A stretch of 64,000 nt of DNA from Peterkaempfera bronchialis (GTDB lineage Bacteria; Actinomycetota; Actinomycetes; Streptomycetales; Streptomycetaceae), in the NCBI RefSeq assembly GCF_003258605.2, contig NZ_CP031264.1:1860001-1924000 (forward strand). Reading direction: 5' to 3'. A program made the position numbers and the translations under genes. The notes under the pieces are model-generated. The model did not search any database. It saw nothing but the letters and a program-made list of their open reading frames with translations, and had not been told where the DNA came from. Of the stretch, positions 8,439 to 17,662 are shown one piece after another; position 1 is the stretch's first letter; each line of letters begins with the position of its first letter.

Positions 8439-8474
8439 CGCGGTGGTCCGCGCGGTGGTCCGCGCGGTGGTCCG
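8439..8474. repeat. 12-bp tandem repeat upstream of the PRTase-TRSP gene
   Basis: Three exact copies of CGCGGTGGTCCG at 8439-8474 with a partial fourth (CGCGGCGG) to 8482, inside the gap between the CitE-like and PRTase-TRSP genes, 35 bases upstream of the proposed TTG start. It is not inside a recognised gene. Confidence 0.75.
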
Positions 8475-8619
8475 CGCGGCGGAACTCCGGTACGACGGTA
8501 CGTGCTCGCGGGCCCCGGTCCGTACCGAGGGCCCTGCCCAGCCCACCATGCGGCCGTGGCGGGGAGGTGTCGGCGGGGCGTACCGGAGGTGTCCCCCGTA
8601 CCCGTGTGCGCAGCGGCGC

Positions 8620-9798
8620 TCAGGCGTACAGGCAGGCGGAGAGCAGCTCGGCGAAGGTGATCTCCTCGCGGGCGACGCCGAACGCGGAGGCGCGCAGCAT
8701 GACCCGCTGCGCCCAGGCGCGGTGCGGCTTCACCTCGTTCATCTTGTTGGTGTACGCGGAGCGCATCACCCCGCCGCCGGTGCGGTCCTCGTGCAGGATG
8801 TCGGACGCGTCGGAGAACTCCTCGTGGGTGACCACGGAGAGGGCGTGTACGGCGGGGACATGGCTGGGGTGGATGCAGGTCTTGCCGAGCAGGCCGTTGG
8901 CGCGGTCGAGTTCGATCTCGCGGATGAGGCCGTCCAGGTCGTGCTCGATGATCCTGCGGCGGACGTCCTCGCCCTGGGGGTCGGTGTGCAGGAACGGCGA
9001 GCGGCGCAGCTGCGGCTTGAACATGCGCTCCTGCACGGGGAAGTACTCCCAGACCGGCCCGGTGACGGTGTATCCGGTCCCGTCGGCCCGGCCCAGGACG
9101 TTGACCACGTCGCCGATCACGGAGGCGACCAGGGCGACGTCGTAGGCGGTGAGGTCCGGGGGGCGGCGCAGGCCGTAGGCGGAGCAGAGGTCGGTGACGC
9201 CCAGGCGGACGGCGAGGATCCGGTCGCGGTACTTCTCCAGCACACGGGAGACGCCGGCCAGGACCTCGTGGCGGCTCTCCAGGTGGGCGAGTGCGGGGGA
9301 CTCCAGGACCGGCATGGCGAAGAGGCGGTGTCCGGAGGCGGCTTCGGCGGCGGTGAGTGCCTCCAGGAAGGCGGTGCCGGACTCCTCGGTGAACTTGGGG
9401 AAGACAAAGCCGGAGAGTATCCGGAGCGCCGGGCCGAGGCGGCGCACCAGGTCGCCGATCTGCTCGGGGGTGCGGACCCGGATGAAGAGCAGCGGGCCGT
9501 CGTCGCCGTCCGGGGTGTCGGCGGCGAGTTCGGCGAGCCGGGCCACCAGGTTGGCCTCGCCGGCCGGGACGTCGCGGTCGTCGATGGCGTCCTCCAGGCA
9601 GAGCACCATGGAGACCACGCCCCGGGCGGCCTGCTTGCGGATGTCGTCCGGCAGCCGGGGCCGGGTGGCGGGGCTGTAGAGCGTGGCGCCGAGCACGGTG
9701 GCGAGGGCTGCGGGGTCGCCACTGCGGGTGAAGTGCTCCGGCTCGCGGTGGAAGAGCCGGTGCCGGACGTCGTCGTCCAGGTGCCCGAAGTGGCGCAT
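8620..9798 (-). CDS. HpcH/HpaI aldolase / CitE-like lyase of the Ter module
   Basis: A 392-residue TIM-barrel protein of the HpcH/HpaI (citrate lyase beta) group. The segment [14 protein letters not shown] carries the metal-binding acidic residues, FVFPKFT the Lys-containing strand, and [12 protein letters not shown] the C-terminal family motif. CitE-like lyases in Ter clusters are predicted to make or cleave a carbon skeleton for an unknown metabolite. The ATG at 9798 is preceded by GGGGAG. It is the first gene of the minus-strand series and is divergent from the TerD gene at 10184, so both probably share control from the 385-base gap. Confidence 0.85.
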   Translation of the reverse strand: MRHFGHLDDDVRHRLFHREPEHFTRSGDPAALATVLGATLYSPATRPRLPDDIRKQAARGVVSMVLCLEDAIDDRDVPAGEANLVARLAELAADTPDGDDGPLLFIRVRTPEQIGDLVRRLGPALRILSGFVFPKFTEESGTAFLEALTAAEAASGHRLFAMPVLESPALAHLESRHEVLAGVSRVLEKYRDRILAVRLGVTDLCSAYGLRRPPDLTAYDVALVASVIGDVVNVLGRADGTGYTVTGPVWEYFPVQERMFKPQLRRSPFLHTDPQGEDVRRRIIEHDLDGLIREIELDRANGLLGKTCIHPSHVPAVHALSVVTHEEFSDASDILHEDRTGGGVMRSAYTNKMNEVKPHRAWAQRVMLRASAFGVAREEITFAELLSACLYA

Positions 9799-10077
9799 GT
9801 GCTCTCCCCTGCTGGTCCGGGCCCGCCGGGCGGCGGGGTGGCTGGGTGGTGTCTGCGGCCGGGTGCCGGTGAGGGCGCAGGCGCAGGCAGGCGGGACGGG
9901 GCCCCGGTGGCCGGGGTGGGGCGGGTACGGAGGGTGTCCCCGAGCGCGCGGCGTCAGCCGGTGGCGCGATCTCCCCGTGCCATGGGTCCACGGCCTGCGG
10001 CGGCAGGACTGGACACCATATGGCCGACAATCGTACGTACCTCCGGTCCGATATCCAGACCCGCACCATCGAATTCC

Positions 10078-10094
10078 CGGAAGGTTACCTTCCG
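10078..10094. promoter_or_regulatory. Palindrome in the divergent CitE-like/TerD control region
   Basis: CGGAAGGT and ACCTTCCG flank a single T, a perfect dyad with 8-bp arms, 89 bases before the TerD start. The 9799-10183 gap is otherwise without a gene. Its part near 10010-10110 is less GC-rich than the surroundings and is the likely promoter area for both directions. A regulator is not evident nearby. Confidence 0.45.
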
Positions 10095-10183
10095 ATTCAG
10101 AGCGCCGGTCGCGGCGGAGTCCGGGCATCCGATGTCCTGCCCGCGTTGTCCGGAAGGCCGGGGAACCGGCAGGATGGTGGGTC

Positions 10184-11074
10184 ATGACGCAGGTCATGGT
10201 GAAGGGCTCCAACATTCCGCTGTCCGCCGCCGCGGTCCGCGCCGTGCTGCGCTGGGACGCCGCAGCCGGCGTCCCGGACGTGGACGCCTCCGCGCTGCTG
10301 CTCGGAGCGGACGGCAACGTCCGCTCCGACGAGGACTTCGTCTTCTACAACCAGCCACTCCATCCGTCCGGGCATGTGCGGCACCGGCCGAAGCAGCAGG
10401 TCGGCGAGACCGTCGCGGACACCGTGGAGGTCGATCTGGCCGGACTCCCGGCCGAGGTGGAGCGGGTGGTGGTGGCCGGTTCGGCCGAGGAGGGCACCTT
10501 CGGGTCGGTGCCCGGCCTCCAGGTGCTGCTGTATGACGCGGTCGTACCGGACGGCGGCGAGCCGCTGGCCCGGTTCGACATCGCGGACGCCGGGGACGAG
10601 ACGGCGCTGCTCTGCGGGGAGCTCTACCGGCGCGGCGAGGGGTGGAAGTTCCGGGCCATCGGCCAGGGCTACACCAGCGGCCTGGCAGGGCTCGCCACCG
10701 ACTTCGGGATCACCGTGGAGGACGACGAGGCCGCCACCGACCCGGCCCCTGCCCCGCAAACGCCCGCACCGCAGACCCCGGCCCAGCAGAAGACCCCGGC
10801 CCAGCAGCCCCCCGCGCAGCAGCCCGAGTGGGGCTCCCCCGCCGCCCCGGCGCAGCAGCCCGGCTGGGGGTCCCCCCGGCCGGAGGCCGGGGGAGCCTAT
10901 CCGCCCCCGCCGCCGCAGCCACCCCAGATGCCCCAGGCACCCCAGGCACCCCAGGCGCCCCCGGCCGCGCCCGCAGCCCAGGGCAGCGGCTACGGCTACC
11001 CGCCGGCCGACCCAGCCCCGGACCCGGCCGCCTTCACGCTGCCGCCGCAGGGCCCCCAGTTCCAGCCGCGCTGA
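10184..11074 (+). CDS. TerD-family protein with divergent metal loop and Pro/Gln-rich tail
   Basis: 296 residues. The first about 180 form a TerD domain: VKGSNIPL start, [11 protein letters not shown] (one of the two calcium-binding signatures), DEDFVFYNQ, and the C-terminal [23 protein letters not shown]. The canonical acidic loop [13 protein letters not shown] seen in the two other TerD proteins here is replaced by [13 protein letters not shown], so one calcium site is probably lost. The remaining 115 residues are low-complexity Pro/Gln/Ala with repeated QTPA, AQQP and QAP units, likely disordered. ATG 10184 is clear from the conserved start. It is divergent from the biosynthetic module. 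Confidence 0.9.
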   Translation: MTQVMVKGSNIPLSAAAVRAVLRWDAAAGVPDVDASALLLGADGNVRSDEDFVFYNQPLHPSGHVRHRPKQQVGETVADTVEVDLAGLPAEVERVVVAGSAEEGTFGSVPGLQVLLYDAVVPDGGEPLARFDIADAGDETALLCGELYRRGEGWKFRAIGQGYTSGLAGLATDFGITVEDDEAATDPAPAPQTPAPQTPAQQKTPAQQPPAQQPEWGSPAAPAQQPGWGSPRPEAGGAYPPPPPQPPQMPQAPQAPQAPPAAPAAQGSGYGYPPADPAPDPAAFTLPPQGPQFQPR

Positions 11075-11108
11075 CCTGGCGTCACCGCCCCGCCCGCCCG
11101 GGGCGCCC

Positions 11109-11840
11109 TCACTCCGGGGTGCCCTGGGGGGACTTGTAGCCCCGCTGCCACTGCATGCCGAAGCCGTACAGCCGGTCCAGCTCCGCCTGGAAGCCGTAGA
11201 CGTAGCGGACCTCGCGCCGCACCGTCAGATTGCCGCCCTTGTTCTCGATCATGATGACGGCGCATGAGCGCGCCTGGGGGGCGCGCTCGTCCAGCGACAC
11301 CTCGATCCTCGGCCCGACGTACGGGAAGAGCGTCACCACCGCATGGGTGCGGTCGAAGGCCGGAGTGCCGTCGTAGATGTAGACGAAGATCAGCAGCCGC
11401 TTGAACTGGTCGCGCTTGTCGAGGTTGACGTACATCGTCTCGCCCGACGGGGCGCCGTACCGGTCGTCGCCGCTGAGCTTGATGTACGGCGGCCGTTGCA
11501 GGTCGCCCAGGAGGTTGCCCAGCGGCTGGACCACCCCCCGGCTGCCGTCGGCCATCTCGTACATGCAGGCCAGGTCCAGGTCGACGTTGACCATCGGCCT
11601 ACTGGACCCCTGCGGCTGCATCGGCCGGAGGAGCGAGCCGCGCAGCAGGCCCCCGCGTCGCGACTGCACCAGGTCGGCCTCGCGCATCGTCCAGTGCAGA
11701 TTGATCTGGAGATGCCCGGTGACCGCCCCCTGGTCCGTCAGGGACACCAGGGGTGACGCCTTGGTCAGCGTCACCTTGTGCTGTCCGCCCATGTCCACGG
11801 CCTGCCGAGACCGCCGCAGGTAGTCCCACAGCGCAGTCAC
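11109..11840 (-). CDS. TerA-like tellurium-resistance family protein
   Basis: A 243-residue protein with the TerA-like layout seen in streptomycete ter regions: an N-terminal basic helix (YLRRSRQ), then VDMGGQHKVTLTKASP and VNLHW, an LDLACMYEMADG strand resembling the TerD fold, and late EVSLDERAP and IMIENKGG. Start GTG 11840 (reading VTALWDYL) fits family N-termini and follows GGGGTGG; GTG 11849 is an alternative. It converges tail-to-tail with the TerD gene at 10184 and is divergent from the DUF2637 gene. Family members are cytoplasmic and associate with TerD proteins; the biochemical role is unknown. Confidence 0.8.
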   Translation of the reverse strand: MTALWDYLRRSRQAVDMGGQHKVTLTKASPLVSLTDQGAVTGHLQINLHWTMREADLVQSRRGGLLRGSLLRPMQPQGSSRPMVNVDLDLACMYEMADGSRGVVQPLGNLLGDLQRPPYIKLSGDDRYGAPSGETMYVNLDKRDQFKRLLIFVYIYDGTPAFDRTHAVVTLFPYVGPRIEVSLDERAPQARSCAVIMIENKGGNLTVRREVRYVYGFQAELDRLYGFGMQWQRGYKSPQGTPE

Positions 11841-12139
11841 CGATACCACCCCAGGATCAGATCGTCCTTGCCCAGCCTGAACTGACGGCGGGGCAACGCT
11901 GCCCCGCCACTGAGGGGTTACCCGCGCCAACCGCTCCGAGCACCAGCTTTCCGTACTCGTCCGGAAAACGCCGGACCGCCCCGGTACCAACCAGGCACAC
12001 CGTTTACTATGCCGCGCCCGGGACGCGATATCGTCGTCCCGCACAGGTGTCCCCGCCGCCTCAGGCGGCAACGACTGCACGTCAGGACGCCCTGTCCACA
12101 TGCCCGTTGCACGGCCGGAAAGCCGAGGCTCACTCCGCA

Positions 12140-13216
12140 ATGACTCTCTCCTCCATACAGATGGTCTGGGCCGTCGTGGGCGGCGCCGCGCTGCTCTTCG
12201 CGGCGATCCTGATCGCCATGCTCCGCACCAAGCGGACGTCCGGCGACACGCAGAACCACGACTCCTGGGAACGCAGCGAGGAGCGCCGCCGCCGCAAGGA
12301 GCTGGTGTACGGCATCGCCTCCTATGTGCTGCTCTTCTGCTGCGCCGCGGTCGCCGCCGCGCTCTCCTTCCACGGCCTGGTGGGTTTCGGCCGGGAGAAC
12401 CTGAACCTGTCCGACGGCTGGGAGTACCTGGTGCCGTTCGGTCTCGACGGTGCCGCGATGTTCTGCTCGGTGCTGGCGGTCCGTGAGGCCAGCCACGGTG
12501 ACGCCGCGCTCGGCTCCCGGATGCTGGTGTGGCTCTTCGCCTTCGCCTCCGCCTGGTTCAACTGGGTGCACGCCCCGCGCGGCGGCGGCCACGACGGCGC
12601 CCCGCAGTTCTTCTCCGGGATGTCGATCTCGGCCGCGATCCTCTTCGACCGGGCGCTGAAGCAGACCCGCAAGGCGGCGCTGCGCGAGCAGGGCCTGGTG
12701 CCCCGCCCGCTGCCGCAGATCCGGATGGTCCGCTGGATGCGGGCCCCTCGCGAGACCTACGCCGCCTGGTCGCTGATGCTGCTTGAGGGTGTCCGCAGCC
12801 TGGACGAGGCGGTCGAGGAGGTGCGCGAGGAGCGCCAGACCAAGCTGGACTCCAAGGTGCGGGCCCGGGCCGCGGACCGGCGCGAGCGCGCCGAACTCAA
12901 GGCCATCGCCCGGCAGGGCCGGGTGTGGAGCGGCCGTCGCGGCGGCCGCCAGGTCCCGGCACTGACCGCCGCCGGCGGCGGCGAGCCCCCCGTTACGGAG
13001 CCTGCCCCAGAAGGCGAAGAGGCAGCCATCGGCGCGGCGGCCCTTGAGCCGGCCACGGTGACCGGGCGGCGTGCCGTCACGGCGGCGCCCGAGTCGGCGG
13101 CGCTGCCTGCGGGCAGCCGCACCATCGACCTCACCACCGAGGACGACACCCTGGCGATGCCCCGGCTGGACTCCCTGGAGCGCAAGCTGCGGGCGATCGA
13201 GCAGACCCTGGGCTGA
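12140..13216 (+). CDS. DUF2637 (Spd-like) membrane protein
   Basis: 358 residues with a membrane-embedded N-terminal half: segments near 8-28, 56-78, 90-112 and 120-140, including the DUF2637 features GWEYLVPFGLDGAAMFCSVLA and FASAWFNWVHAP. The C-terminal half is soluble and highly charged (RARAADRRERAELKAIARQ) and ends in a low-complexity acidic region with a final LERKLRAIEQTLG helix. DUF2637 proteins resemble spread proteins of actinomycete plasmids, but chromosomal copies have no known function. The ATG at 12140 has GAGG about 11 bases upstream. It sits alone between the TerA-like gene and the chitosanase gene. Confidence 0.8.
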   Translation: MTLSSIQMVWAVVGGAALLFAAILIAMLRTKRTSGDTQNHDSWERSEERRRRKELVYGIASYVLLFCCAAVAAALSFHGLVGFGRENLNLSDGWEYLVPFGLDGAAMFCSVLAVREASHGDAALGSRMLVWLFAFASAWFNWVHAPRGGGHDGAPQFFSGMSISAAILFDRALKQTRKAALREQGLVPRPLPQIRMVRWMRAPRETYAAWSLMLLEGVRSLDEAVEEVREERQTKLDSKVRARAADRRERAELKAIARQGRVWSGRRGGRQVPALTAAGGGEPPVTEPAPEGEEAAIGAAALEPATVTGRRAVTAAPESAALPAGSRTIDLTTEDDTLAMPRLDSLERKLRAIEQTLG

Positions 13217-13305
13217 CCCCGCCGGCCGCCCCGGCGGCACCGGCCCGACCCGGCGGAGCGTACGCTTCGCTGAACCATCCCGCCTCGGCGCCTCTGGAGG
13301 AACCC

Positions 13306-14202
13306 GTGTCCGTGCGTCGGCTGTCGACCGCAGTCGCCGCCTGTCTGCTGGCGCCGACGCTGGCCGGCTGCGGATGGGCGACCGAGGGCGACCGGACCGG
13401 GTCCGGCCGCGCGGCGGACCGTACGGCGGCCACGGCAGGCGCCGGCGCAGGGCACACCGGTAACGCCGCAGCCGACCTGACGGCCGATCAGCGTCGCACC
13501 GCAGACCGGCTGGTGAGCGTCTTCGCCCACAGCACCACCACCATCAGCTACGACTCCGTCGAGGACCACCACGACGGGTGCGGCTTCACCGCCGGCCGGG
13601 CCGGCTTCTGCACCGCGACCGGTGACCTGGCGGAGGTGGTCCGCCGCTACGCGGACGCCGTGCCGGGCAATCCGCTGGCCCGCTACCTGCCGCAGCTGCG
13701 GGCGCTGGCCAAGCGGAGCAGCGCCGACACCGCCCCGTTGGGCCCCGACTTCGCCGACGCCTGGCGGAAGGCGGCGGCGGACAACCGCTTCCGTACGGTC
13801 CAGGACACGGCCGTGGAGGACCTGTACTACGGCCCCGCGCTGCGCGCCGCCCGCAGCCATGGCCTGACCTCCGCGCTGGCCGTCGCGGTCTTCTACGACA
13901 CCGCGATCCAGCACGGCACCGATGTCGACGCGGACGGCCTGCCCGCACTCATCGAGCAGGCGGACGCACAGGCGGGCGGACGGCCCGGGGAGGGGGTGAC
14001 CGAGGGCGCCTGGCTGACCGCGCTGCTCTCGGTGCGCCGCGCCGACCTGCTGCATCCGCACAACCACGACCGGGCGGTGGACTGGCCGGAGTCGGTGGGA
14101 CGGGTCGACGCGCTCCAGCAGCTGGTGACCGATCGGCAGTTCGACCTGGCGCCGCCGGTGACGGTCGACCCCTGGGGCGACGAGGAGTTCACCGTCTCCT
14201 GA
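13306..14202 (+). CDS. Chitosanase, GH46 family, probable lipoprotein
   Basis: 298 residues. The N-terminus is a lipoprotein signal with lipobox LAGC at residues 19-22, so the enzyme should be membrane-anchored outside the cell. After a Thr/Ala/Gly linker, the GH46 domain starts at LTADQRRTADRLVSVF. The general-acid Glu lies in DSVED and the second catalytic Asp in FCTATGDL. The usual DGRGFTAG segment reads DGCGFTAG here, an uncommon Arg-to-Cys change next to the active site. GH46 enzymes hydrolyse chitosan internally. GTG 13306 follows a good CTGGAGG. A ROK regulator gene starts 103 bases downstream on the same strand. Confidence 0.9.
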   Translation: MSVRRLSTAVAACLLAPTLAGCGWATEGDRTGSGRAADRTAATAGAGAGHTGNAAADLTADQRRTADRLVSVFAHSTTTISYDSVEDHHDGCGFTAGRAGFCTATGDLAEVVRRYADAVPGNPLARYLPQLRALAKRSSADTAPLGPDFADAWRKAAADNRFRTVQDTAVEDLYYGPALRAARSHGLTSALAVAVFYDTAIQHGTDVDADGLPALIEQADAQAGGRPGEGVTEGAWLTALLSVRRADLLHPHNHDRAVDWPESVGRVDALQQLVTDRQFDLAPPVTVDPWGDEEFTVS

Positions 14203-14305
14203 AGACGGCGGCGCCCTTGCCTCAGCCGATGCGAGGCCACGACCACCCTTGCCACCTGCCCGGACACTTTCCCCGGGGCCGAGTCCGCCCCCTGGAGTGA
14301 TGCCC

Positions 14306-15496
14306 ATGAACACCCGGCCGGCGACCTCGACCACCCTCAGGGAGATCAACCTCCGGGCGGTCTTCGATGTGATCCGCGCCGGGGCGCCGATCTCCCGCGC
14401 CGAGGTGGCGCGGCGCACCGGGATCTCCAAGCCCACGGTCTCCGCGCTGCTCCAGGACCTGCTGGACATGGGACTGGTGGTGCAGACGGTGCGCGCGGAG
14501 CTGGGGCCGACCTATGGCGCGCTCTTCTTCGCACCGCGTCCGGAGGCGGCGTATGTGCTGGCCCTGGACCTCGGCGCCCGGCGGCTGCGCGCGGTGCTCG
14601 CCGACCTGGCGGGCGAGGTGCGGCTGCGCCGCGATGCCGAGGTGGCCGGGGTGGACGCGCCGGGGATGGTACGGGCGGCCGCCGGGCTCGCGGACGAGCT
14701 GGCCGCCGCTGCCGGGATAGGCCGCGCCGAGCTTCAGTACGCGGTGGTGGGCCTGCCCGGCGTGGTGGACCGCCGCGCGGGGCGGGTCTGGCAGGCGGCC
14801 AACATCCCGGCCCTGGACGGCTTCCCGGTGCGGCGGGCCTTCGAGGAGGCGCTGGAGCTGCCGGTGACGGCCGAGAACGACATCCATCTGGCCGCGCTGG
14901 GCGAGCAGTGGCGCGGGGTGGGCCGGGACACCTCCGACTTCTGCTTCCTCTCGGTGGGCACCGGGGTCGGCGCCGGGCTGGTGCTCGGTGGGAAGCTGCA
15001 CCGGGGGTTCGCGGGGGCGGCGGGCGAGCTGGACCTGGCCTTCGCCACCGAGCCGGGGCGCGGCTTCCACCCGGACGACCCATGCGCCCCGGCGCTGCTG
15101 CTGCACGCCGCCGGGCGGCTGCCGGCTGCGGAGTCCGCCGGGCTCACCCCGGAGCGGCTCTTCGCTCGGGCGCGGGCGGGCGATCCGGCCGCGCTGGCGG
15201 TGGTCGACGAGGAGGCCCGGCGGATCGCCGCGTATGCGGTGCCGGTGGCCTCGGTGGTCGATGTGGAGCTGGTGGTGCTCGGCGGCGGGCTGGGGCTCAA
15301 CGGGGACCTGCTGCTGGACCGGGTGGCCGGGCGGCTGGCCGGACGGCTGCCGTACCCGCCCCGGGTGGAGGTCTCCGCGCTGGGCGACGCCGCAGTACTG
15401 ACCGGCGCGGTGGCGGTGGGCGTACGGGAGGCCCTGGAGCGGATCCTGAGCCGCCGTTTCGACGCCCCGGGACACCGCCGCCCCGCCGTCCGATGA
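14306..15496 (+). CDS. ROK-family transcriptional regulator
   Basis: 396 residues. An N-terminal winged helix (AEVARRTGISKPTVSALLQDLLDMGLV) precedes the sugar-kinase-like ROK fold with LALDLGARRLRAVLADL and FLSVGTGVGAGLVLGG. The usual ROK zinc signature (C-x-C-G-x(2)-G-C-x-E) is not present: the corresponding region reads GRGFHPDDPCAPALLL, so zinc binding and kinase activity are doubtful. ATG 14306 is chosen because GGAG at 14294-14297 fits it better than ATG 14300. In Streptomyces lividans the ROK protein CsnR represses chitosanase genes, so control of the upstream chitosanase gene by this protein is a reasonable inference. Confidence 0.85.
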   Translation: MNTRPATSTTLREINLRAVFDVIRAGAPISRAEVARRTGISKPTVSALLQDLLDMGLVVQTVRAELGPTYGALFFAPRPEAAYVLALDLGARRLRAVLADLAGEVRLRRDAEVAGVDAPGMVRAAAGLADELAAAAGIGRAELQYAVVGLPGVVDRRAGRVWQAANIPALDGFPVRRAFEEALELPVTAENDIHLAALGEQWRGVGRDTSDFCFLSVGTGVGAGLVLGGKLHRGFAGAAGELDLAFATEPGRGFHPDDPCAPALLLHAAGRLPAAESAGLTPERLFARARAGDPAALAVVDEEARRIAAYAVPVASVVDVELVVLGGGLGLNGDLLLDRVAGRLAGRLPYPPRVEVSALGDAAVLTGAVAVGVREALERILSRRFDAPGHRRPAVR

Positions 15497-15510
15497 GGAC
15501 GGCGGGGCGG
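15478..15510. terminator. Terminator hairpin overlapping the ROK stop codon
   Basis: A perfect 14-bp GC stem (15478-15491 with 15497-15510) whose 5-base loop contains the ROK TGA at 15494-15496. It separates the ROK gene from the convergent DUF475 gene. Confidence 0.75.
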
Positions 15511-15554
15511 GGCAGCGGGCCGGAACAGCGGCCGGGGTCGCGGCGAACGGCGCG

Positions 15555-16706
15555 TCAGACCTTGGTGGCGACGGCCTCGGACTCCGCCGACTCCCCCTCG
15601 GACTCCGCCAGGCGCCGGTTCCTCATCACCGAGGAGGCGAGCGAGGCGAGGATGAAGGCGACTCCGATCAGGCCGGTGACGATCTCCGGGATCTCGTGCT
15701 TGATGGAGACCATCAGGATGATCGCCAGGGCGCCGATGGCGTAGTGCGCGCCATGCTCCAGGTAGACGTAGTCGTCCAGGGTGCCCTTGCGGACCAGGTA
15801 CACGGTCAGCGACCGGATGTACATGGCGCCGATGCCGAGGCCCAGCGCGATCTGGAAGATGTCGCTGGTGATGGCGAAGGCGCCGACCACGCCGTCGAAG
15901 GAGAACGACGCGTCCAGGACCTCCAGGTAGAGGAAGAGGAAGAAGGCGGCCTTGCCGACCACCCCGGCCACCGACGCATTGGCGTTCTTGACCGCCGGGG
16001 CGCGCTCCTCGTCCGTCCCGGCCTCGGCGCCCTCCTCGGCGTCCTCGTCCTCGTCGGCGTCCTCCAGGGTGCCCTCGAAGACATTGGCGAGGCCGTTGAC
16101 CGCGAGATAGGTGACCAGGCCGAGGATGCCGGCCAGCAGGACGGTCTCGGCGCGGCCGTTGCCGAAGAAGTTGGCCGACAGCGTCAGCACGACCAGCGCG
16201 ACCAGCGCCGAGAGCTGGTCCAGCTTGCCGATCTTCGCCAGCGGCCGCTCGATCCAGCGCAGCCACTGGTAGTCCTTCTCCTCGAAGATGAAGTCAAGGA
16301 AGATCATCAGCAGGAACATGCCGCCGAAGGCCGCGATGGCCGGGTGGGCGTCATGCAGGTGCTGGGCGTAGGTGAGCCCGTCGTAGGTCTTGTCCGAGTG
16401 GAGCGCCAGGTCGATCACGGTCCCCGGACCGATGTGCGCGGTGAGCCCCACCACCAGCAGCGGGAAGACCAGCCTCATACCGAAGACGGCGATCAGCACG
16501 CCGATGGTGAGGAAGATCTTCTGCCAGAAGGGGCTCATCCGCTTGAGCACCGATGCGTTGACGACCGCGTTGTCGAACGACAGCGAGATCTCCAGGACCG
16601 ACAGGATCGCCACGACGCCGAACCCGGTGGGGCCCCAGAGGATCCCCGCCGCGATGAGCCCGGCGACCGTGATGGCGAATGACCATCCGAAAGTGCGGAA
16701 GAACAC
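15555..16706 (-). CDS. TerC/DUF475-family integral membrane protein
   Basis: 383 residues with about nine predicted membrane segments. LEISLSFDNAVVNASVL and LEVLDASFSFDGVVGAF are the two related TerC-type half-repeats with conserved acidic residues (E/D in the membrane) typical of metal-ion exporters of the TerC/Alx group. A charged cytoplasmic loop in the middle is almost wholly Glu/Asp. TerC proteins are linked to manganese or other metal export and are thought to anchor the TerD system at the membrane. GTG 16706 is the available start. The TerD gene at 17383-16808 lies just upstream on the same strand, so the two may be co-transcribed. Confidence 0.88.
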   Translation of the reverse strand: MFFRTFGWSFAITVAGLIAAGILWGPTGFGVVAILSVLEISLSFDNAVVNASVLKRMSPFWQKIFLTIGVLIAVFGMRLVFPLLVVGLTAHIGPGTVIDLALHSDKTYDGLTYAQHLHDAHPAIAAFGGMFLLMIFLDFIFEEKDYQWLRWIERPLAKIGKLDQLSALVALVVLTLSANFFGNGRAETVLLAGILGLVTYLAVNGLANVFEGTLEDADEDEDAEEGAEAGTDEERAPAVKNANASVAGVVGKAAFFLFLYLEVLDASFSFDGVVGAFAITSDIFQIALGLGIGAMYIRSLTVYLVRKGTLDDYVYLEHGAHYAIGALAIILMVSIKHEIPEIVTGLIGVAFILASLASSVMRNRRLAESEGESAESEAVATKV

Positions 16707-16807
16707 GGGAGGACGACTACCTTTCGTAGGTGGTGAGCGCCAGCGCCTGGAGGGGACGGCGACCCGTCACGGTCCGATCAGGTTTCCCCCGCACTGCCCG
16801 CAGCTTT

Positions 16808-17383
16808 TTACTGAACGTTTACTCCGAAGTCTAGGGCGATCCCGCGCAGACCCGACGCGTACCCCTGGCCCACCGCGCGGAACTTCCACTCGCCCTGGTA
16901 GCGGTAGAGCTCGCCGAAGATCATCGCGGTCTCGTTGGAGGCGTCCTCGGTGAGGTCGTAGCGGGCCAGTTCGCTGTTGTCCGCCAGGTTGACCACCCGG
17001 ATGTAGGCGTTGCGGACATGGCCGAAGGACTGCATCCGGGTCTCGGCCTCGTAGATCGACACCGGGAAGACGACCTTGTCGACCTGCGGCGGGACCAGGT
17101 CGAGGTTGACGACCACGACCTCGTCGTCCCCCTCGCCCTCGCCGGTGAGGTTGTCGCCCTGGTGCTCCACGGAGCCCTCGGGGCTCTTGAGGTTGTTGTA
17201 GAAGACGAAGTACTCGTCACCCAGCACCCGGCCGTTGGCGCACAGCAGTGCGCTGGCGTCCAGGTCGAACGGGGCTCCGGTGGTGGAGCGCGCGTCCCAG
17301 CCGAGGCCGATCTGGACCTGCGTGAGGTTGGGTGCGGCCTTGGTGAGGGAGACATTGCCCCCCTTGGCGAGCGTGACGCCCAT
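16808..17383 (-). CDS. TerD-family tellurium/stress resistance protein
   Basis: A full-length canonical TerD of 191 residues: [15 protein letters not shown] start, [25 protein letters not shown], the calcium-binding loop [13 protein letters not shown], and the ending [20 protein letters not shown]. TerD proteins are cytoplasmic calcium-binding proteins that assemble with TerC-type membrane proteins and protect against tellurite, phage or membrane stress. The DUF475 gene starts 101 bases downstream. The second TerD gene lies upstream in the same direction, 279 bases away, and the two proteins are close paralogues. Confidence 0.95.
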   Translation of the reverse strand: MGVTLAKGGNVSLTKAAPNLTQVQIGLGWDARSTTGAPFDLDASALLCANGRVLGDEYFVFYNNLKSPEGSVEHQGDNLTGEGEGDDEVVVVNLDLVPPQVDKVVFPVSIYEAETRMQSFGHVRNAYIRVVNLADNSELARYDLTEDASNETAMIFGELYRYQGEWKFRAVGQGYASGLRGIALDFGVNVQ

Positions 17384-17571
17384 GGTCGTTCATCCTCCCA
17401 ATTCCCCGCAGTGGCGGGGTCTCCCGGACACCGGGCCGGTTCTCCGTTCGGCCGCCGCACGGAGCACGCAGTATGTCTACGCCCCCGCCGGCCCGCACGG
17501 CTGCCTCCGACCCGCTGAACTTGCTGAACTCGGCCGCCGGCATCCGTACGGCTGTGGGACCCGTACGGAAG

Positions 17572-17590
17572 CGGGGCCGCCGAGGCCCCG
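17572..17590. terminator. Small GC hairpin between the two TerD genes
   Basis: CGGGGCC (17572-17578) pairs perfectly with GGCCCCG (17584-17590) around a 5-base loop, about 75 bases past the stop of the upstream TerD gene. It is a weak candidate for partial termination. Confidence 0.45.
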
Positions 17591-17662
17591 GCGGCGGCAG
17601 GCTCTCCACCTGCGTCGACCGGGGTCCCGGCGGCCCCGCCGCGACCGTGGTGACTGCCGGAC

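Noticed and set aside
8439-8474. CRISPR-like repeat arrays (also 23036-23140, 25931-26032)
   Set aside because: Units of 12-16 bases are contiguous, without spacers, and no cas genes are present.
7079-10069. A very long minus-strand frame joining the PRTase-TRSP gene to sequence opposite the CitE-like gene
   Set aside because: Only the C-terminal 441 codons match a real protein. The upstream part is Arg/Pro/Gly-rich and out of frame with the CitE-like gene.
16707-16807. Manganese riboswitch (yybP-ykoY type) ahead of the TerC-like DUF475 gene
   Set aside because: Such elements often precede TerC genes, but I could not find the conserved paired loops in this short gap.
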